A stretch of 58,083 nt of DNA from Demequina sp. (GTDB lineage Bacteria > Actinomycetota > Actinomycetes > Actinomycetales > Demequinaceae), in NCBI GenBank assembly GCA_030148645.1, contig JASBTB010000045.1, positions 1 to 58,083 of the forward strand, given 5' to 3'. Positions 15,688 to 28,134 of this stretch are shown here, one piece after another. Every line of letters starts with the position of its first letter. Position 1 is the stretch's first letter. Made by a program: the position numbers and the translations under genes. Below the pieces are notes generated by a model. That model did no database searches and was not told the origin of the DNA. It saw nothing but the letters and a program-made list of their open reading frames with translations.

Positions 15688-16548
15688 ATGGGGGTCATGG
15701 GCAGGTTCGCCGCATGGGCGGCGGTGGTGGCAATGCCCGCGGTGTCGTGGGCGCTGGCACGTACCGTGGGGGCGTTGTGGGAGGCCCGCGCGGCGGTCGT
15801 GCAGGTGGACGATCTCGTAGCCATGGGTGCCGCTGGCTTCGGGGCGGCCGTGGCGGGCTACCTGGCGGTGACCGGCTGGGCAATGGTGTTCGGCGCGCTG
15901 CTTCGGGGCGGTCGGTCGCTGCCCCGCTCCATGGCGGTCCTCGCGCCGACATCGTGGCAGCGCATCACGGCCACGGCGCTGGGGTTGACCGTCAGCGCCG
16001 GGATTGCCGCGCCAGCACTGGCCTCGCCGTCCACGGCACCCCATGTGGGATGGAGCGAACCCGCGATCGCTCACACGGTCGGCCCCGAGCACACGCGCCG
16101 CGTCGCCAGCCCTGCCGAGTGGACGACACCAGCCGCACTGACGGCGCCGTCGTCGCCACCACCGAACGGCGGCCCACTGGCGGTGGGCTTCGCTGCCGCG
16201 CCCATGGCGCGGGCCGCACCGGGTGCGGCCCGGACTGCCGCACCCACGGGCGCTGCCACAGCGACGCCATCGCCGCGGACTGCTCCTCAGAGCTCCTCCC
16301 CGGCGAACGCCACCGCAGGGCCGAGTGCAGCCGACGCAGTCCCAGCGGCCTCGCAGACCTACACCGTGGTCCGCGGAGACTCGCTGTGGCGCATCTCGGC
16401 GAAACTGCTGGGTCCAAAGGCGAGCGACGCCTCGATCAACAGGGCCTGGCCCACGTTGTACGCCGCGAACGCAGACGCCGTGGGATCCGACCCCGCGCTC
16501 ATCCACCCCGGCATGGTGCTGAGCGTGCCCGAGGGGTTCGGATCGTGA
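15688..16548 (+). CDS. LysM-domain membrane protein
   Basis: 286 residues: two membrane helices (about 5-28 and 45-72), a third hydrophobic stretch (about 90-110), a long Ala/Pro/Thr-rich extracellular spacer (about 115-230) and one C-terminal LysM domain (TYTVVRGDSLWRISAKLLG ... HPGMVLSVP). LysM binds N-acetylglucosamine in peptidoglycan, so this is probably a wall-anchored protein. GAGGAGGA precedes the ATG, and the AT-rich stretch at 15625-15675 likely holds its promoter. Its stop overlaps the GTG of the next gene. Confidence 0.85.
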   Translation: MGVMGRFAAWAAVVAMPAVSWALARTVGALWEARAAVVQVDDLVAMGAAGFGAAVAGYLAVTGWAMVFGALLRGGRSLPRSMAVLAPTSWQRITATALGLTVSAGIAAPALASPSTAPHVGWSEPAIAHTVGPEHTRRVASPAEWTTPAALTAPSSPPPNGGPLAVGFAAAPMARAAPGAARTAAPTGAATATPSPRTAPQSSSPANATAGPSAADAVPAASQTYTVVRGDSLWRISAKLLGPKASDASINRAWPTLYAANADAVGSDPALIHPGMVLSVPEGFGS

Positions 16549-16982
16549 CCGCCGTCGCCCGGACGGCGCCGCACACTGGATACTCTCCGGCGCCGCGGCC
16601 ACGCGCCGCGCCCGCCCCGGCGCCCATCGTGCCCGCCGCGTATCGCAAACGGCGCACCCTCGGCGACCCCACACCGTTGGCATGCACCGTCGCGCGCACC
16701 GCCCTGGAAGTGGCGCTCGGAGGGGGCGGAATCGACACCCTGACACGGTGGATCACCCCCACCTTGCGGACATCGTTGCTGAAGCAGGGCTCGCTTGCGC
16801 GGCGCGCGAACTACACGACCCGCGGGGATGTGTCGGTGGCACGGATCCGCGTGTGCCGGGTCAGCGCCACCGCCGTGGAGGCGGGGCTCGTTCTCATGGA
16901 GGGTGACGTGGCACACCCCGTCGCGATGCGTTTGGAAACGTGCGCCGGGCGCTGGCTCACCACCGCCCTCGAAGTCGGCTGA
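16545..16982 (+). CDS. Rv3235-family protein (DUF6459-like)
   Basis: A 145-residue protein with a Pro/Ala-rich N-terminus and a compact C-terminal domain (DPTPLACTVARTALEVALGG ... RIRVCRVSATAVEAGLVL) resembling M. tuberculosis Rv3235, which also sits near secA. Function is unknown. The GTG start overlaps the LysM stop as GTGA, so it is translationally coupled to the LysM protein. It ends 6 bases before the convergent end of secA. Confidence 0.75.
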   Translation: MTAVARTAPHTGYSPAPRPRAAPAPAPIVPAAYRKRRTLGDPTPLACTVARTALEVALGGGGIDTLTRWITPTLRTSLLKQGSLARRANYTTRGDVSVARIRVCRVSATAVEAGLVLMEGDVAHPVAMRLETCAGRWLTTALEVG

Positions 16983-16988
16983 ACGTGG

Positions 16989-19838
<2,850 letters not shown>

Positions 19839-20193
19839 GGTGCTATGTCCCGCCTTCCTGCGTGGGCCACCATCCATTCTAGGCGGTCGCCACATGAGAT
19901 TCGTCGCGCGCATGGCGGCCACCACACCACAGCCGCACCCCGCATCGCGACACCGACCATACCGGTTGGCCCACGGCGTTGGACCGGGACCTTCACGCCA
20001 AGCGCCATCGTCCGAAGCGGAGCCAGCGCCCCTTCGAGGCAACGAGTGGCGGCACCGATATGAGCCCGGAGTGGAACGCCCAGCCTGCGCCCGACGACCG
20101 ACGAGCCTGCGTTCACCGCCCACGAGCGCCCGCGCCCGACGCCCGCCGGGCGGGTCGGTTTGCCGGGCGCGGCGCCCGTCCGCATCTGTGAGG
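19839..20193. other. Intergenic region between hpf and secA
   Basis: 355 bases. Both neighbours are read leftward. It probably contains the secA promoter and leader. No gene, repeat or known RNA motif stands out; open frames in it are extensions of flanking frames without start signals. Confidence 0.5.
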
Positions 20194-20838
20194 CTAGGCG
20201 GACCTACGTTCCGTGGTGTCGGCCGCCTCGGCGTCAAGGTGGATGACACCGTATGTCCATCCCCGGCGTCGGTAGACCGCGCTGGGCAGACGGGTCTCGG
20301 CGTCGAGGAACAGGTAGAAGTCGTGACCCACCAACTCCATCTGGTCGATAGCCTCGGGGACGGTCATCGGCTCCGCCGAGTGGGTCTTGGAGCGAATCAC
20401 GATGGGTGTGCCGTCGAGCGGGATCTCGCGCACCGAGCCTCCCGGCGCTCCTTCCCACGCCTCAACACTCTCCACCGGAGAGTCGGATGCGGAGGCGTCA
20501 GCCTTGACCACTTCGCGAATCGCTGGCGCTCCTTGGTGGCGGTGTGCGCGGCGTTCGTGAAGTTTGCGAAGGCGGTCACCGATGCGTGCTGCCGCCAATT
20601 CGAGGGCGGCGACCCGGTCATCGGCCGACGCCTCAGCGCGGATCACTCCCCGATCGTGAAGCGTGATCTCGACCCTTTCCGCATCGGCCGCCAACCGCGG
20701 ATTGCGTTCATGGACCACGTGAATCTCGACCCGAGTTGCCTTCGGTGCCAGCACCGCAATCTTCTCCATTTTCGAGGTGATGCGCTTGCGCATCTCGTCG
20801 GTGACTCGGGTGTGACGACCCACAATGGCAATGTCCAT
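20194..20838 (-). CDS. hpf: Long-form ribosome hibernation promoting factor
   Basis: A 214-residue protein with an N-terminal S30AE domain ([20 protein letters not shown]; about 1-105) that binds the decoding centre, a linker, and a C-terminal dimerisation domain (about 155-206: [18 protein letters not shown]). Long HPF joins two 70S ribosomes into inactive 100S dimers in stationary phase. GGAGCAGTT lies before the ATG. Position between comF and secA is the same as in mycobacteria (Rv3241c). Confidence 0.95.
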   Translation of the reverse strand: MDIAIVGRHTRVTDEMRKRITSKMEKIAVLAPKATRVEIHVVHERNPRLAADAERVEITLHDRGVIRAEASADDRVAALELAAARIGDRLRKLHERRAHRHQGAPAIREVVKADASASDSPVESVEAWEGAPGGSVREIPLDGTPIVIRSKTHSAEPMTVPEAIDQMELVGHDFYLFLDAETRLPSAVYRRRGWTYGVIHLDAEAADTTERRSA

Positions 20839-20967
20839 GGCAACTGCTCCTTCAAGTGGTGCCGCGCTGAAGCGCGGCGAGACGGAATGTGATGGGGAAC
20901 GCCTCTTTGCGCCTTGTGCATCACCCCCTTCGGCTCAGAAGGTGCGACCAGATGGTCGTCGTAGTGG

Positions 20968-21741
20968 TCACGATACTTGCCCGACGGCACGCGCGCCAGA
21001 AGCCGGAGCCGAGGCAAGGCAAAATCCTGCGGCAACCGTGAGGAATGTCATCTCGAGTGCCCGGGCGGCGGCGGCAAGGGTGGCCCCCGTCGTCACCACG
21101 TCGTCCACCAGCAGGACTCGCCCGGGCACCGCGCCACCGCGCATTGCGCGCACGCTCGATGCTTGCCTCCACCGTTCGCGAGCGCTCGCCCCACGTTGTT
21201 CGCCAGTCCCTATGGTCAGTGCCCGCATGACCTGAGCTTCGACACCGGCGTCGCGTAGCCCTGCCGCCGTGGACTGTGCCAACAGCAGCGGCAGGTCGAT
21301 GCCGCGGCGGCGGGTGCTGCGGCGCCGGGCTGGCACTGGCACCACGGTGATCGCCGGTGCGACGGCGCTCGCGATGGCTCGCGCCCCACGGCGCGCCGCG
21401 TCGGCGAAGAATGCGTCGAGATCGCGTCTACCCGCGTCCTTCCATGCCGACACCATCGCGTGGTTCGTGCCCGTGAGGCTGGCAATCGCCCAGACGGGCA
21501 GGGGTGACTGGCCGGGTATGTCGAGCCGGGGCGCCGCCGACTCCGATCGCAAGGGCACCTCCCACCACGGCGCCTCGCATTCCTCGCACCAGCGCACGTC
21601 ACGCCCGGCGCAGCCAGCACACTGCACGGGCACCACGGCCCGCGCGACGTCGCGCGCCGCCTGCGCCCACCATGTCGGCCGCTCCGGGAGTTGCGCGCGC
21701 GACGGTGCACGCCGCGGCCTGTCGCCATGCGTGGTGATCAC
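20968..21741 (-). CDS. comF: ComF-family phosphoribosyltransferase-like protein
   Basis: A 257-residue protein with an N-terminal zinc-finger pattern (CAGCAGRDVRWCEEC), a PRTase-type core and the PRPP-binding loop VLLVDDVVTTGAT. ComF relatives serve in natural transformation in some bacteria, but none of the uptake genes is here; in actinobacteria the gene is usually an isolated neighbour of hpf. The GTG at 21741 is the best start, with only a weak AGGA upstream. Confidence 0.85.
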   Translation of the reverse strand: MITTHGDRPRRAPSRAQLPERPTWWAQAARDVARAVVPVQCAGCAGRDVRWCEECEAPWWEVPLRSESAAPRLDIPGQSPLPVWAIASLTGTNHAMVSAWKDAGRRDLDAFFADAARRGARAIASAVAPAITVVPVPARRRSTRRRGIDLPLLLAQSTAAGLRDAGVEAQVMRALTIGTGEQRGASARERWRQASSVRAMRGGAVPGRVLLVDDVVTTGATLAAAARALEMTFLTVAAGFCLASAPASGARAVGQVS

Positions 21742-21833
21742 ATCGGGATCCTGGCCCCTCGCCGGACGTGAGCATTGACCCCGCATGGGTTTCGGTGGAT
21801 TGCCGCCGAAACTCGCGGTTGGGCACGCTCGGA

Positions 21834-23543
21834 TCAGCCAGCGTAGGCGACATCCCTGACCCCAGACAGTTGGGGATTCCAGCCATTGCCCGAACGCGCC
21901 ACCAACTCGCCGTCGGCGGACACCGCCAGGAGGCTGCGTATGCCGTTGCGCGCCGTGACGGACACGGCTTGGGTGTACGTCGTGAAGTCGGCGCTCCACC
22001 CGCCGATCTCGGCCAAGGACATCTCGCCGGACTCCGCACCCAGCACCACCACCGACGTGTCGTCCACCCATTCCACGTCGATCGACGGCCTCACGGTCGT
22101 CGCGAACGCCAACGGGTCGCCCAACGCGAGCGGTCGTCCGTCCCGATCACGCGCGATGGACACCACCTCAAGGGCTTGTTCCATCCCAGAGCGGCTCAGG
22201 ATGGCCATCCGAGCGCCGTCACGGGACACGGCGACGGACTGGATTGAGGTCCCCGCCAGCCACGAGGCATCGAGTTCCATCGCGTTTTGACCGGGCTTCG
22301 CGGCGACCAATACCCCTTGTGATGCGGCTTCACCGCTCCACACCCAGCCGTAGACGTCGAACGATGGCGCGACCATTGCGGTGCCGGGAATCAACTCGGT
22401 TGAGGGTATGAGGGCCCCCGCCGCGGGAGGCTGCGCCTCGTCGGCCGCCACAAGGCCCCCTTGCGCCGCGAGGGCGGTGCTGATGTGCACGGAACCTTTC
22501 CACTGAAAGGCCGTCGTCGTGGCGTCGAAACCGAGTGCAAAGCCGCCCGAGCCCGCAGGCACGACGCCGACGTCGGCGGGCGTCACCCAGATCGTTTCCC
22601 CATCCCACAACGCGAGCCGGTCCTCGATGACGACGAGCGCGCGCTCCCCCGGCAACGCGGGGGCCTCGAGCGTGATCGAATCGTCGCCACCAATCGGAAC
22701 CGACCCCACCGTTGTCACCACGTCCTGGACGGCGGGCAACTGGGTGAGCGTCCGCAGCATCTGCTGTTGAGCCAGCGAGCGCTGCGTCGGGTCCCCGGCG
22801 GAGCCAAGCGCGAGCACCACCTGGGCCACGCCGTCTGTCACCACCACGGCATCGACACCCAACGCGGAGCCGGGAGGGAATCCGGTGAGGACGCCCTCCG
22901 CCAACCACGCCGACGGGCCTTCGACCAGTTCTCGGGCTGTGGCCGTCGCAATCTGATCATTGTCGGCGAACCACCGCACCTCTGGGACCTCAGTGGTGCC
23001 GTCGGTGGCCGCAAAGTACAAGTTCACGGGCCTGAAAAGCCGATCGAAGACGGCCGCGGACATGACGATACCGTCATCGAGTTGGGTGATGCGGTACCTG
23101 CCGAACTCGTCGGTGCCGACCTGGAACTGAAGGTCCCGGCGCACGTCGACCGAGGCGGTGACCATCACCCCGGAGGGGTCGACCACTGCGGCCACCGGCA
23201 CGGAGTACGTGAAGATACCGCTGTCCTCGTTGTAGGACGGCACCACCTGGCGTGAGTCGAAGATGGTCACGTTGGCCAGCGGATCCCACTCGATCGCCGC
23301 GGGGCCGGTGAGGAACTCGCGCGCGACATCGAAGCCGCTCACGGCACCTCCCGCCGAGGCGGTGAGGAACCCTTGGACGATGGAGCGGGGGGTCGCGTTG
23401 GGGGACGGGCCCTGAAGGATTGGCGAAATCGGTCCCGGCTGCACCACGTCGGTGTCGCCCGCGTTGACGGTGCCGCTCGTCGGGATGGACGTGCAGGCCG
23501 CGAGCGCGAGGCACCCGGCCACCACCGCGATCTTGTGCCTCAC
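21834..23543 (-). CDS. lpqB: Lipoprotein LpqB, MtrB partner
   Basis: A 569-residue lipoprotein: signal peptide with lipobox LAAC (Cys18), a GerMN-type domain (about 55-300) and a C-terminal beta-propeller-like region (about 310-560: ALWDGETIWVTP, IQSVAVSRDGARMAI). LpqB interacts with the extracellular part of MtrB and tunes MtrAB signalling in mycobacteria. The GTG start overlaps the MtrB stop as GTGA. It is the last gene of the conserved mtrA-mtrB-lpqB operon. Confidence 0.93.
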   Translation of the reverse strand: MRHKIAVVAGCLALAACTSIPTSGTVNAGDTDVVQPGPISPILQGPSPNATPRSIVQGFLTASAGGAVSGFDVAREFLTGPAAIEWDPLANVTIFDSRQVVPSYNEDSGIFTYSVPVAAVVDPSGVMVTASVDVRRDLQFQVGTDEFGRYRITQLDDGIVMSAAVFDRLFRPVNLYFAATDGTTEVPEVRWFADNDQIATATARELVEGPSAWLAEGVLTGFPPGSALGVDAVVVTDGVAQVVLALGSAGDPTQRSLAQQQMLRTLTQLPAVQDVVTTVGSVPIGGDDSITLEAPALPGERALVVIEDRLALWDGETIWVTPADVGVVPAGSGGFALGFDATTTAFQWKGSVHISTALAAQGGLVAADEAQPPAAGALIPSTELIPGTAMVAPSFDVYGWVWSGEAASQGVLVAAKPGQNAMELDASWLAGTSIQSVAVSRDGARMAILSRSGMEQALEVVSIARDRDGRPLALGDPLAFATTVRPSIDVEWVDDTSVVVLGAESGEMSLAEIGGWSADFTTYTQAVSVTARNGIRSLLAVSADGELVARSGNGWNPQLSGVRDVAYAG

Positions 23544-25165
23544 CGTTCCACCTCCGTCGTAAGCGCCACGCGCATGCCCACTGCGGGAAAGTCCTGCTGA
23601 TTCATGACAAGCGGTAGCGGGTCGCGAAGTCCGAGCCCACGCGAGCCGCACGGCAGCATCAGCCGGAACGACGCCCCCTCGCCCGGTCGCCCCTCCACCT
23701 CCAGTGCCCCGTCGTGAAGCAACGCGTCCTCGCGGGCGATGGACAGGCCAAGCCCCGTCCCTCCCATGGTGCGCGCACGCGCCGGGTCCCCTCGCCAAAA
23801 GCGGTCGAAGACGCGTTGCACTTGAGAGGCGGACAACCCGACGCCGTAGTCGCGCACCACCACGGCGACGGTGCGCGCGGTGGACGAGACGGCGATGTCG
23901 ACCGGCCCCTCTTGGGCATGCTCGATCGCGTTGGACAGCAGGTTGCGAACGATGCGCCCCACGCGCGGTGCATCCATCGACGCCACATGCGCTCCCTCCT
24001 GCATCCACAGCCTCAACTCGACGCCTTGCTCGGCCGCGGCAGGGGCCAGCGTCTCGACCTGGTCCCTCACGACGTCGCCCAGTTCGTGCTCCTCGAAGTC
24101 CAGCGGCGCGGCACCCGCATCGATGCGGGAAATCTCCAACAGGTCCGCGAGCAGCGCTTCGAAACGATCCAGTTGAGTGGCCAACAGTTCTGCGGAACGC
24201 GCGACGGAGGGGGCAAAGTCGGCACGCGCATCGTGCAGCACATCCGACGCCATACGCACCGTGGTCAGCGGGGTACGCAACTCGTGGGACACGTCGGAGA
24301 CAAAGCGCCGCTGCAGTCGCGAGAGGTCCTCCATGCGGGTGATCTGACGCTGCAGGGATGCCGCCATGTCATTGAACGTGGTCGCAAGGGTGGCGATCTC
24401 GTCATTGCCCTTGACGCGCATCCGCTCCGACAGGTGTCCGTCGGCTAGGCGCGCGGCCACCCGTGCGGCGGCACGCACCGGACGCACCGCCTGCAAGGTG
24501 ACCGTCCAGGTCATGAAGACCACCAGCAACACGAGCGCCGTCGCCCCGAGCGCCAGCACCCGTTGGATCAGGGCGAGGGTGTCCTCCTCGTTCGCGAGCG
24601 AGTACACGAAGTACAGTTCGTACTGGCCCGCGGAGCGTAAGGTCAGGGGAGCACCCACCACGACGGCGGGCCCACCTTGGGACGGTAACGCGGCGAACTG
24701 CCAGAACTGGCCCGCCTCAGCAGCCACCGCATCGCGCAGTTCGGGGGTGACGATGGACACCAACGCCGGGTCGCCCAGCAGGGTGAGGAACACATCAGAG
24801 TCGTTCGTCGGCGCACGCAACAGCACCAGACCGCGGGACTCACCGCCCAACTTACTGAGCGCCTCGCCTTGGTCGATGACCAGTTGCTGAAGTTCGCCGG
24901 GGGTCTGTGCGGTGGACGCTTCGAACGTCTGCTGGGTGGCCTCGACGTCGCGCGCGGACTCGGTGAGGATCCGCTCGACGCGCCGACCCACCAGCCCGTC
25001 GCGTATCTCGGTGTTCACGAACGCACCCAACACGGCTACGGCGGTCAGGCCCACCACGAGTGTCGAGGTGATGACCCGCAACAGCATGGATCTGGTCCAG
25101 CGCCGCCACAGCTTCTGGACCGGCGCGAGCAGCATCATGCCCACCGCGCGCGCGCTGAATCTCAC
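23540..25165 (-). CDS. mtrB: Sensor histidine kinase MtrB
   Basis: 541 residues: membrane helices at about 28-50 and 202-224 flank an extracellular sensor domain (about 51-200), followed by HAMP (about 225-277), HisKA with His294 in SDVSHELRTP, and the ATPase domain (NLLSNAIEH, DYGVG, GGTGLGLSIA). MtrB phosphorylates MtrA to link cell division, wall metabolism and chromosome replication in actinobacteria. The GTG start overlaps the MtrA stop as GTGA. An upstream open frame to 25309 is an artefact of the overlapping gene. Confidence 0.96.
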   Translation of the reverse strand: MRFSARAVGMMLLAPVQKLWRRWTRSMLLRVITSTLVVGLTAVAVLGAFVNTEIRDGLVGRRVERILTESARDVEATQQTFEASTAQTPGELQQLVIDQGEALSKLGGESRGLVLLRAPTNDSDVFLTLLGDPALVSIVTPELRDAVAAEAGQFWQFAALPSQGGPAVVVGAPLTLRSAGQYELYFVYSLANEEDTLALIQRVLALGATALVLLVVFMTWTVTLQAVRPVRAAARVAARLADGHLSERMRVKGNDEIATLATTFNDMAASLQRQITRMEDLSRLQRRFVSDVSHELRTPLTTVRMASDVLHDARADFAPSVARSAELLATQLDRFEALLADLLEISRIDAGAAPLDFEEHELGDVVRDQVETLAPAAAEQGVELRLWMQEGAHVASMDAPRVGRIVRNLLSNAIEHAQEGPVDIAVSSTARTVAVVVRDYGVGLSASQVQRVFDRFWRGDPARARTMGGTGLGLSIAREDALLHDGALEVEGRPGEGASFRLMLPCGSRGLGLRDPLPLVMNQQDFPAVGMRVALTTEVER

Positions 25166-25845
25166 GGCGTGCGGCCGCCAGCCTTGTACCCCACGCCGCG
25201 CACGGTGAGCACGATCTCGGGGTTCTCGGGGTCGCGCTCGATCTTGGCGCGCAGGCGCTGGATGTGGACGTTGACCAAGCGGGTGTCGGCGGCGTGACGG
25301 TAGCCCCACACGTCCTCGAGCAGCACCTCGCGGGTGAACACCTGACCTGGCGCGCGCGCAAGGGTCACGAGCACGTCGAATTCCAGCGGGGTCAGTTGCA
25401 CAGTGTCGCCTGCACGAGTCACCCGGTGCCCGGTGACATCGATCTCGAGATCGCCGATGCGCACCACCCCCGGCGCCGCGTTGTCATTGCGGCGCAGCCG
25501 GGCCCGCACCCGCGCGATGAGTTCGCGCGGCTTGAACGGCTTGGGGATGTAGTCGTCCGCGCCCGACTCCAAGCCGAGCACCACGTCGACGGTGTCGGAC
25601 TTCGCGGTGAGCATGATGATCGGCACACCGGACTCCGCGCGAATCTCGCGGCAGATGTCGATTCCCGACTTGCCCGGCAACATCAGGTCGAGCAGGATGA
25701 CGTCCGGCTGCTCGCCCCGAAAGATGTCGAGCGCCCGGTCCCCGTGATCGCAGAACACCGGATCGAATCCGTCGGCACGCAACACAATGCCCGTCATCTC
25801 GGCGACAGCGGGATCGTCGTCGACCACCAGGATCTTTGCTCCCAT
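25162..25845 (-). CDS. mtrA: Response regulator MtrA
   Basis: A 227-residue OmpR-family regulator: receiver with VVDDDP, phospho-acceptor Asp53 (VILLDLMLPG) and Lys102 (YIPKPF), then a winged-helix DNA-binding domain ending in RGVGYKAGG. MtrA is the best-conserved actinobacterial response regulator and controls wall hydrolases, division and dnaA-linked functions. The ATG at 25845 gives the standard MGAKILVVDDD start. It leads the mtrA-mtrB-lpqB operon and diverges from the membrane-protein operon at 26361. Confidence 0.97.
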   Translation of the reverse strand: MGAKILVVDDDPAVAEMTGIVLRADGFDPVFCDHGDRALDIFRGEQPDVILLDLMLPGKSGIDICREIRAESGVPIIMLTAKSDTVDVVLGLESGADDYIPKPFKPRELIARVRARLRRNDNAAPGVVRIGDLEIDVTGHRVTRAGDTVQLTPLEFDVLVTLARAPGQVFTREVLLEDVWGYRHAADTRLVNVHIQRLRAKIERDPENPEIVLTVRGVGYKAGGRTP

Positions 25846-26360
25846 GTCGCCATGATGCCACGGCCCGCGTTGTACCGGGAGCGCCTGCCCGGACGCCGCT
25901 GAGTTGCCCCACGGGCCCACGTGTGGCAGGCCGCCGTGGCGATTTGCTCGTTGTGCTGCGCCGTGACGGCGTCACGAACCCAAAGATCGTCGGCACCCCC
26001 CACGGGGCGACGATCGCGAGGACAGTGACGTCGACCTCCTTGTCGACTTCCCGGCCGGGCTGGCATCGTCGGCATTCGGCGCGAACCGGACAATGTGCTC
26101 GGTTCACCCGTCGACGTGGTGGCGCGCAACGGCCTCCAGGAGCGCGTGCGCACATATGCCTCGAAGAACTGGCGGCCATGGCGAGCCGCCCCGACGCCGA
26201 CCCACCCGATGACATCGCCTCGCTGGGGCCGTTGGACGTGCCCGGGCGGTTCGCAAGAACGCGAGGATACTGGTCAGCACTGCCGTCGTCCTGGCAGCGC
26301 CAGCCTTGGGCGTGGAGGCCCAGCGTGGCAAGATGGACGACACACAGGCGAGGAGGGGAC
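25846..26360. other. Divergent region upstream of mtrA
   Basis: 515 bases between mtrA (leftward) and the polytopic membrane-protein gene (rightward). In mycobacteria a thymidylate kinase gene lies upstream of mtrA; nothing like it is here. Several open frames cross the region on both strands, but none has a convincing start or recognisable sequence. It should hold the mtrA promoter and the promoter of the DUF4129-MoxR operon. Confidence 0.5.
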
Positions 26361-27488
26361 GTGACGGACAACGACGCGTCAGGCAATGGCGGTTGGGCCG
26401 CGCCGGGCGCGCCGGTGCCGCCTCCCAGCCAGGGGGCGCCGATGTCGCCGACCCCTGGCAGTGCGCGGCCGCCAGTTGCGTCCTCGGCAGGCATCCCACG
26501 CCAGCCAGCGCTGACGTACCGTTCGTGGCAACCGGGCATCGTCGCCTTGCGGCCCTTGCCCTTTGGCGACTTCATCACCGTGCCATTCAAGGCGATGCGC
26601 TTCAACCGGGCGGTCATGGTGGGCGGACCGCTGTTGCTCTTCACCGCAAGTGCCCTCCTGACTGGCCTTGCCGTATGGGTCGCCCTCAACGACAGCCGAC
26701 TCGACCTGCTCTCCTGGAACGACTCATACCGGGGAGTCTCCGTGTCGACAGTCGTGGCGGCGGCAATCGCGTTGCTGTCCTGGGTGGTATCCGACGTGTT
26801 GGCCTCGTCAATCGTCTACCCGGGTGTGGCGAGGGCGATGCTGGGTGAGCGCATCTCGCTGGCCGCCGCACTGAGAACCCTGGTCCCCCGCATCGGGCAC
26901 CTGTTGTTGTTGGCGTTGGCAGCATTTGTTCCCCTGGCGATTGCCGGCGGGCTCGTGGTCGCCGTGTCGATGACCATCGCTGCCAGTGACACCGGCACGT
27001 TCGGCGCCACCGTCTTGGCCGTCGTGGTGCTGGTGGTCCTGGTGGTAGTGCCAGTCGGGGTGCTGGTTGCCGTGTATTCGGTGGTGGCGCGCGGCGCCGT
27101 GATCCTGGAAAAGGCCAGCGTGATCCGGGCGATCAGGCGGGCCATTCAGTTGGTTCCGGGACGCTTGTGGTGGTCGGTCCTGATCATGCTCGTGGTGGGA
27201 CTCATCGTCGCCGCGCTCCAGCAGGCCTTCGCGTTCGTCACCCAGATCGTCGCGATTGTCCCCCTGGGACTTGTCTCCACCGACGAAGCCAGCGCCGCGA
27301 TCGCCATCGGCTTCTTTGTCGCATACCTGGTCCAGATGGTCGCGGTCAGCGTGACACAGTATTCATTCTTCGGCTCGACCAGCGCGTTGATCTACCTCGA
27401 CGTGAGGATGCGCAAGGAAGGGCTCGCATTCGACCTCGCCAACGCCGCGGAGGCGCGCCACGCCGCCCGCCAGAACCTTGTGGCGTGA
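26361..27488 (+). CDS. Polytopic membrane protein, GPDPase-membrane-domain-like
   Basis: 375 residues: a Pro-rich cytosolic N-terminus (about 1-70), then about six to seven long helices (from MVGGPLLLFTASALLTGLAV). It resembles the membrane domain found attached to some glycerophosphodiester phosphodiesterases, but no catalytic domain is present. This gene type regularly heads the DUF4129-DUF4350-MoxR-DUF58 operon in actinobacteria, where its role is unknown. The GTG at 26361 follows GAGGAGGGG. The next gene starts 1 base after its stop. Confidence 0.75.
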   Translation: MTDNDASGNGGWAAPGAPVPPPSQGAPMSPTPGSARPPVASSAGIPRQPALTYRSWQPGIVALRPLPFGDFITVPFKAMRFNRAVMVGGPLLLFTASALLTGLAVWVALNDSRLDLLSWNDSYRGVSVSTVVAAAIALLSWVVSDVLASSIVYPGVARAMLGERISLAAALRTLVPRIGHLLLLALAAFVPLAIAGGLVVAVSMTIAASDTGTFGATVLAVVVLVVLVVVPVGVLVAVYSVVARGAVILEKASVIRAIRRAIQLVPGRLWWSVLIMLVVGLIVAALQQAFAFVTQIVAIVPLGLVSTDEASAAIAIGFFVAYLVQMVAVSVTQYSFFGSTSALIYLDVRMRKEGLAFDLANAAEARHAARQNLVA

Positions 27489-27489
27489 C

Positions 27490-28134
27490 ATGACGCCCAC
27501 GCCCTGGAGTATCCCGGTCGAGCCCGACGCCGACACCGCCCGACAATGGGTGGTCGACGAACTTGCCAAGGACGCCTACCAAGCGACCGGACGTTCGTGG
27601 CTCCAGCGACTCCTCGACTGGCTGGGCAACCTGTTCGACGGCATCCGCGCATCCCCGGGCACGCTGGGATTCGGTGGCGTCCCCGGCGCCGTCGTCGCCA
27701 TCGCCCTGGTGGTGGTCCTGGTCGGACTCATCGCGCTGATCGTGTGGGGCCCCATGCGCTCCTCGCATCGACGCGGGGTCTCCCACGCCGTCTTCCAGGA
27801 CGAGGTGCGCGACGCGACGGCAATGCGTGCGGCCGCCGAGGCCGCTGCGGCACGTGGAGACTGGACGCGCGCGGTCATCGAACGTTTCCGTGGCGTCGTT
27901 CGCGACGTGGAACAGTCCAACTGGGTGGCCGTGTTCCCCGGAATGACCGCCCATGAGTTTGTCACCCAGGCGTCAGTACGCGTGCCCACACTCGCGGGCG
28001 AACTGGACTGGGCGGGCGACCTGTTCGACCGGCTCCGATACGGGCACGACACGGGCAACGCGTCGCACTACGACCGCATGGTGGCGCTCGACTCCCACAT
28101 CGTGACCGCCGATGTCGTGGCAGCCCCGGCATGA
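27490..28134 (+). CDS. DUF4129 membrane protein
   Basis: A 214-residue protein with one central helix (about 60-85) and a cytosolic DUF4129-like C-terminal domain (WTRAVIERFRGVVRDVE ... HEFVTQASVRVP ... LFDRLRYGHD). DUF4129 domains commonly accompany MoxR/DUF58 sets and sometimes transglutaminase-like proteins; function is not defined. The ATG at 27490 follows the previous stop immediately. Its end overlaps the next gene as ATGA. Confidence 0.82.
   Translation: MTPTPWSIPVEPDADTARQWVVDELAKDAYQATGRSWLQRLLDWLGNLFDGIRASPGTLGFGGVPGAVVAIALVVVLVGLIALIVWGPMRSSHRRGVSHAVFQDEVRDATAMRAAAEAAAARGDWTRAVIERFRGVVRDVEQSNWVAVFPGMTAHEFVTQASVRVPTLAGELDWAGDLFDRLRYGHDTGNASHYDRMVALDSHIVTADVVAAPA

Noticed and set aside
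15231-16982. A 583-codon open frame crossing the DUF-like gene and LysM gene
   Set aside because: Only its last 145 codons (from GTG 16545) look like a real protein; the rest is antisense or out of frame to supported genes.
25846-26360. A gene continuing the 26361 frame upstream to 25836
   Set aside because: The extension is low-complexity and Arg-rich, lacks a ribosome site, and GTG 26361 has GAGGAGGGG directly before it.
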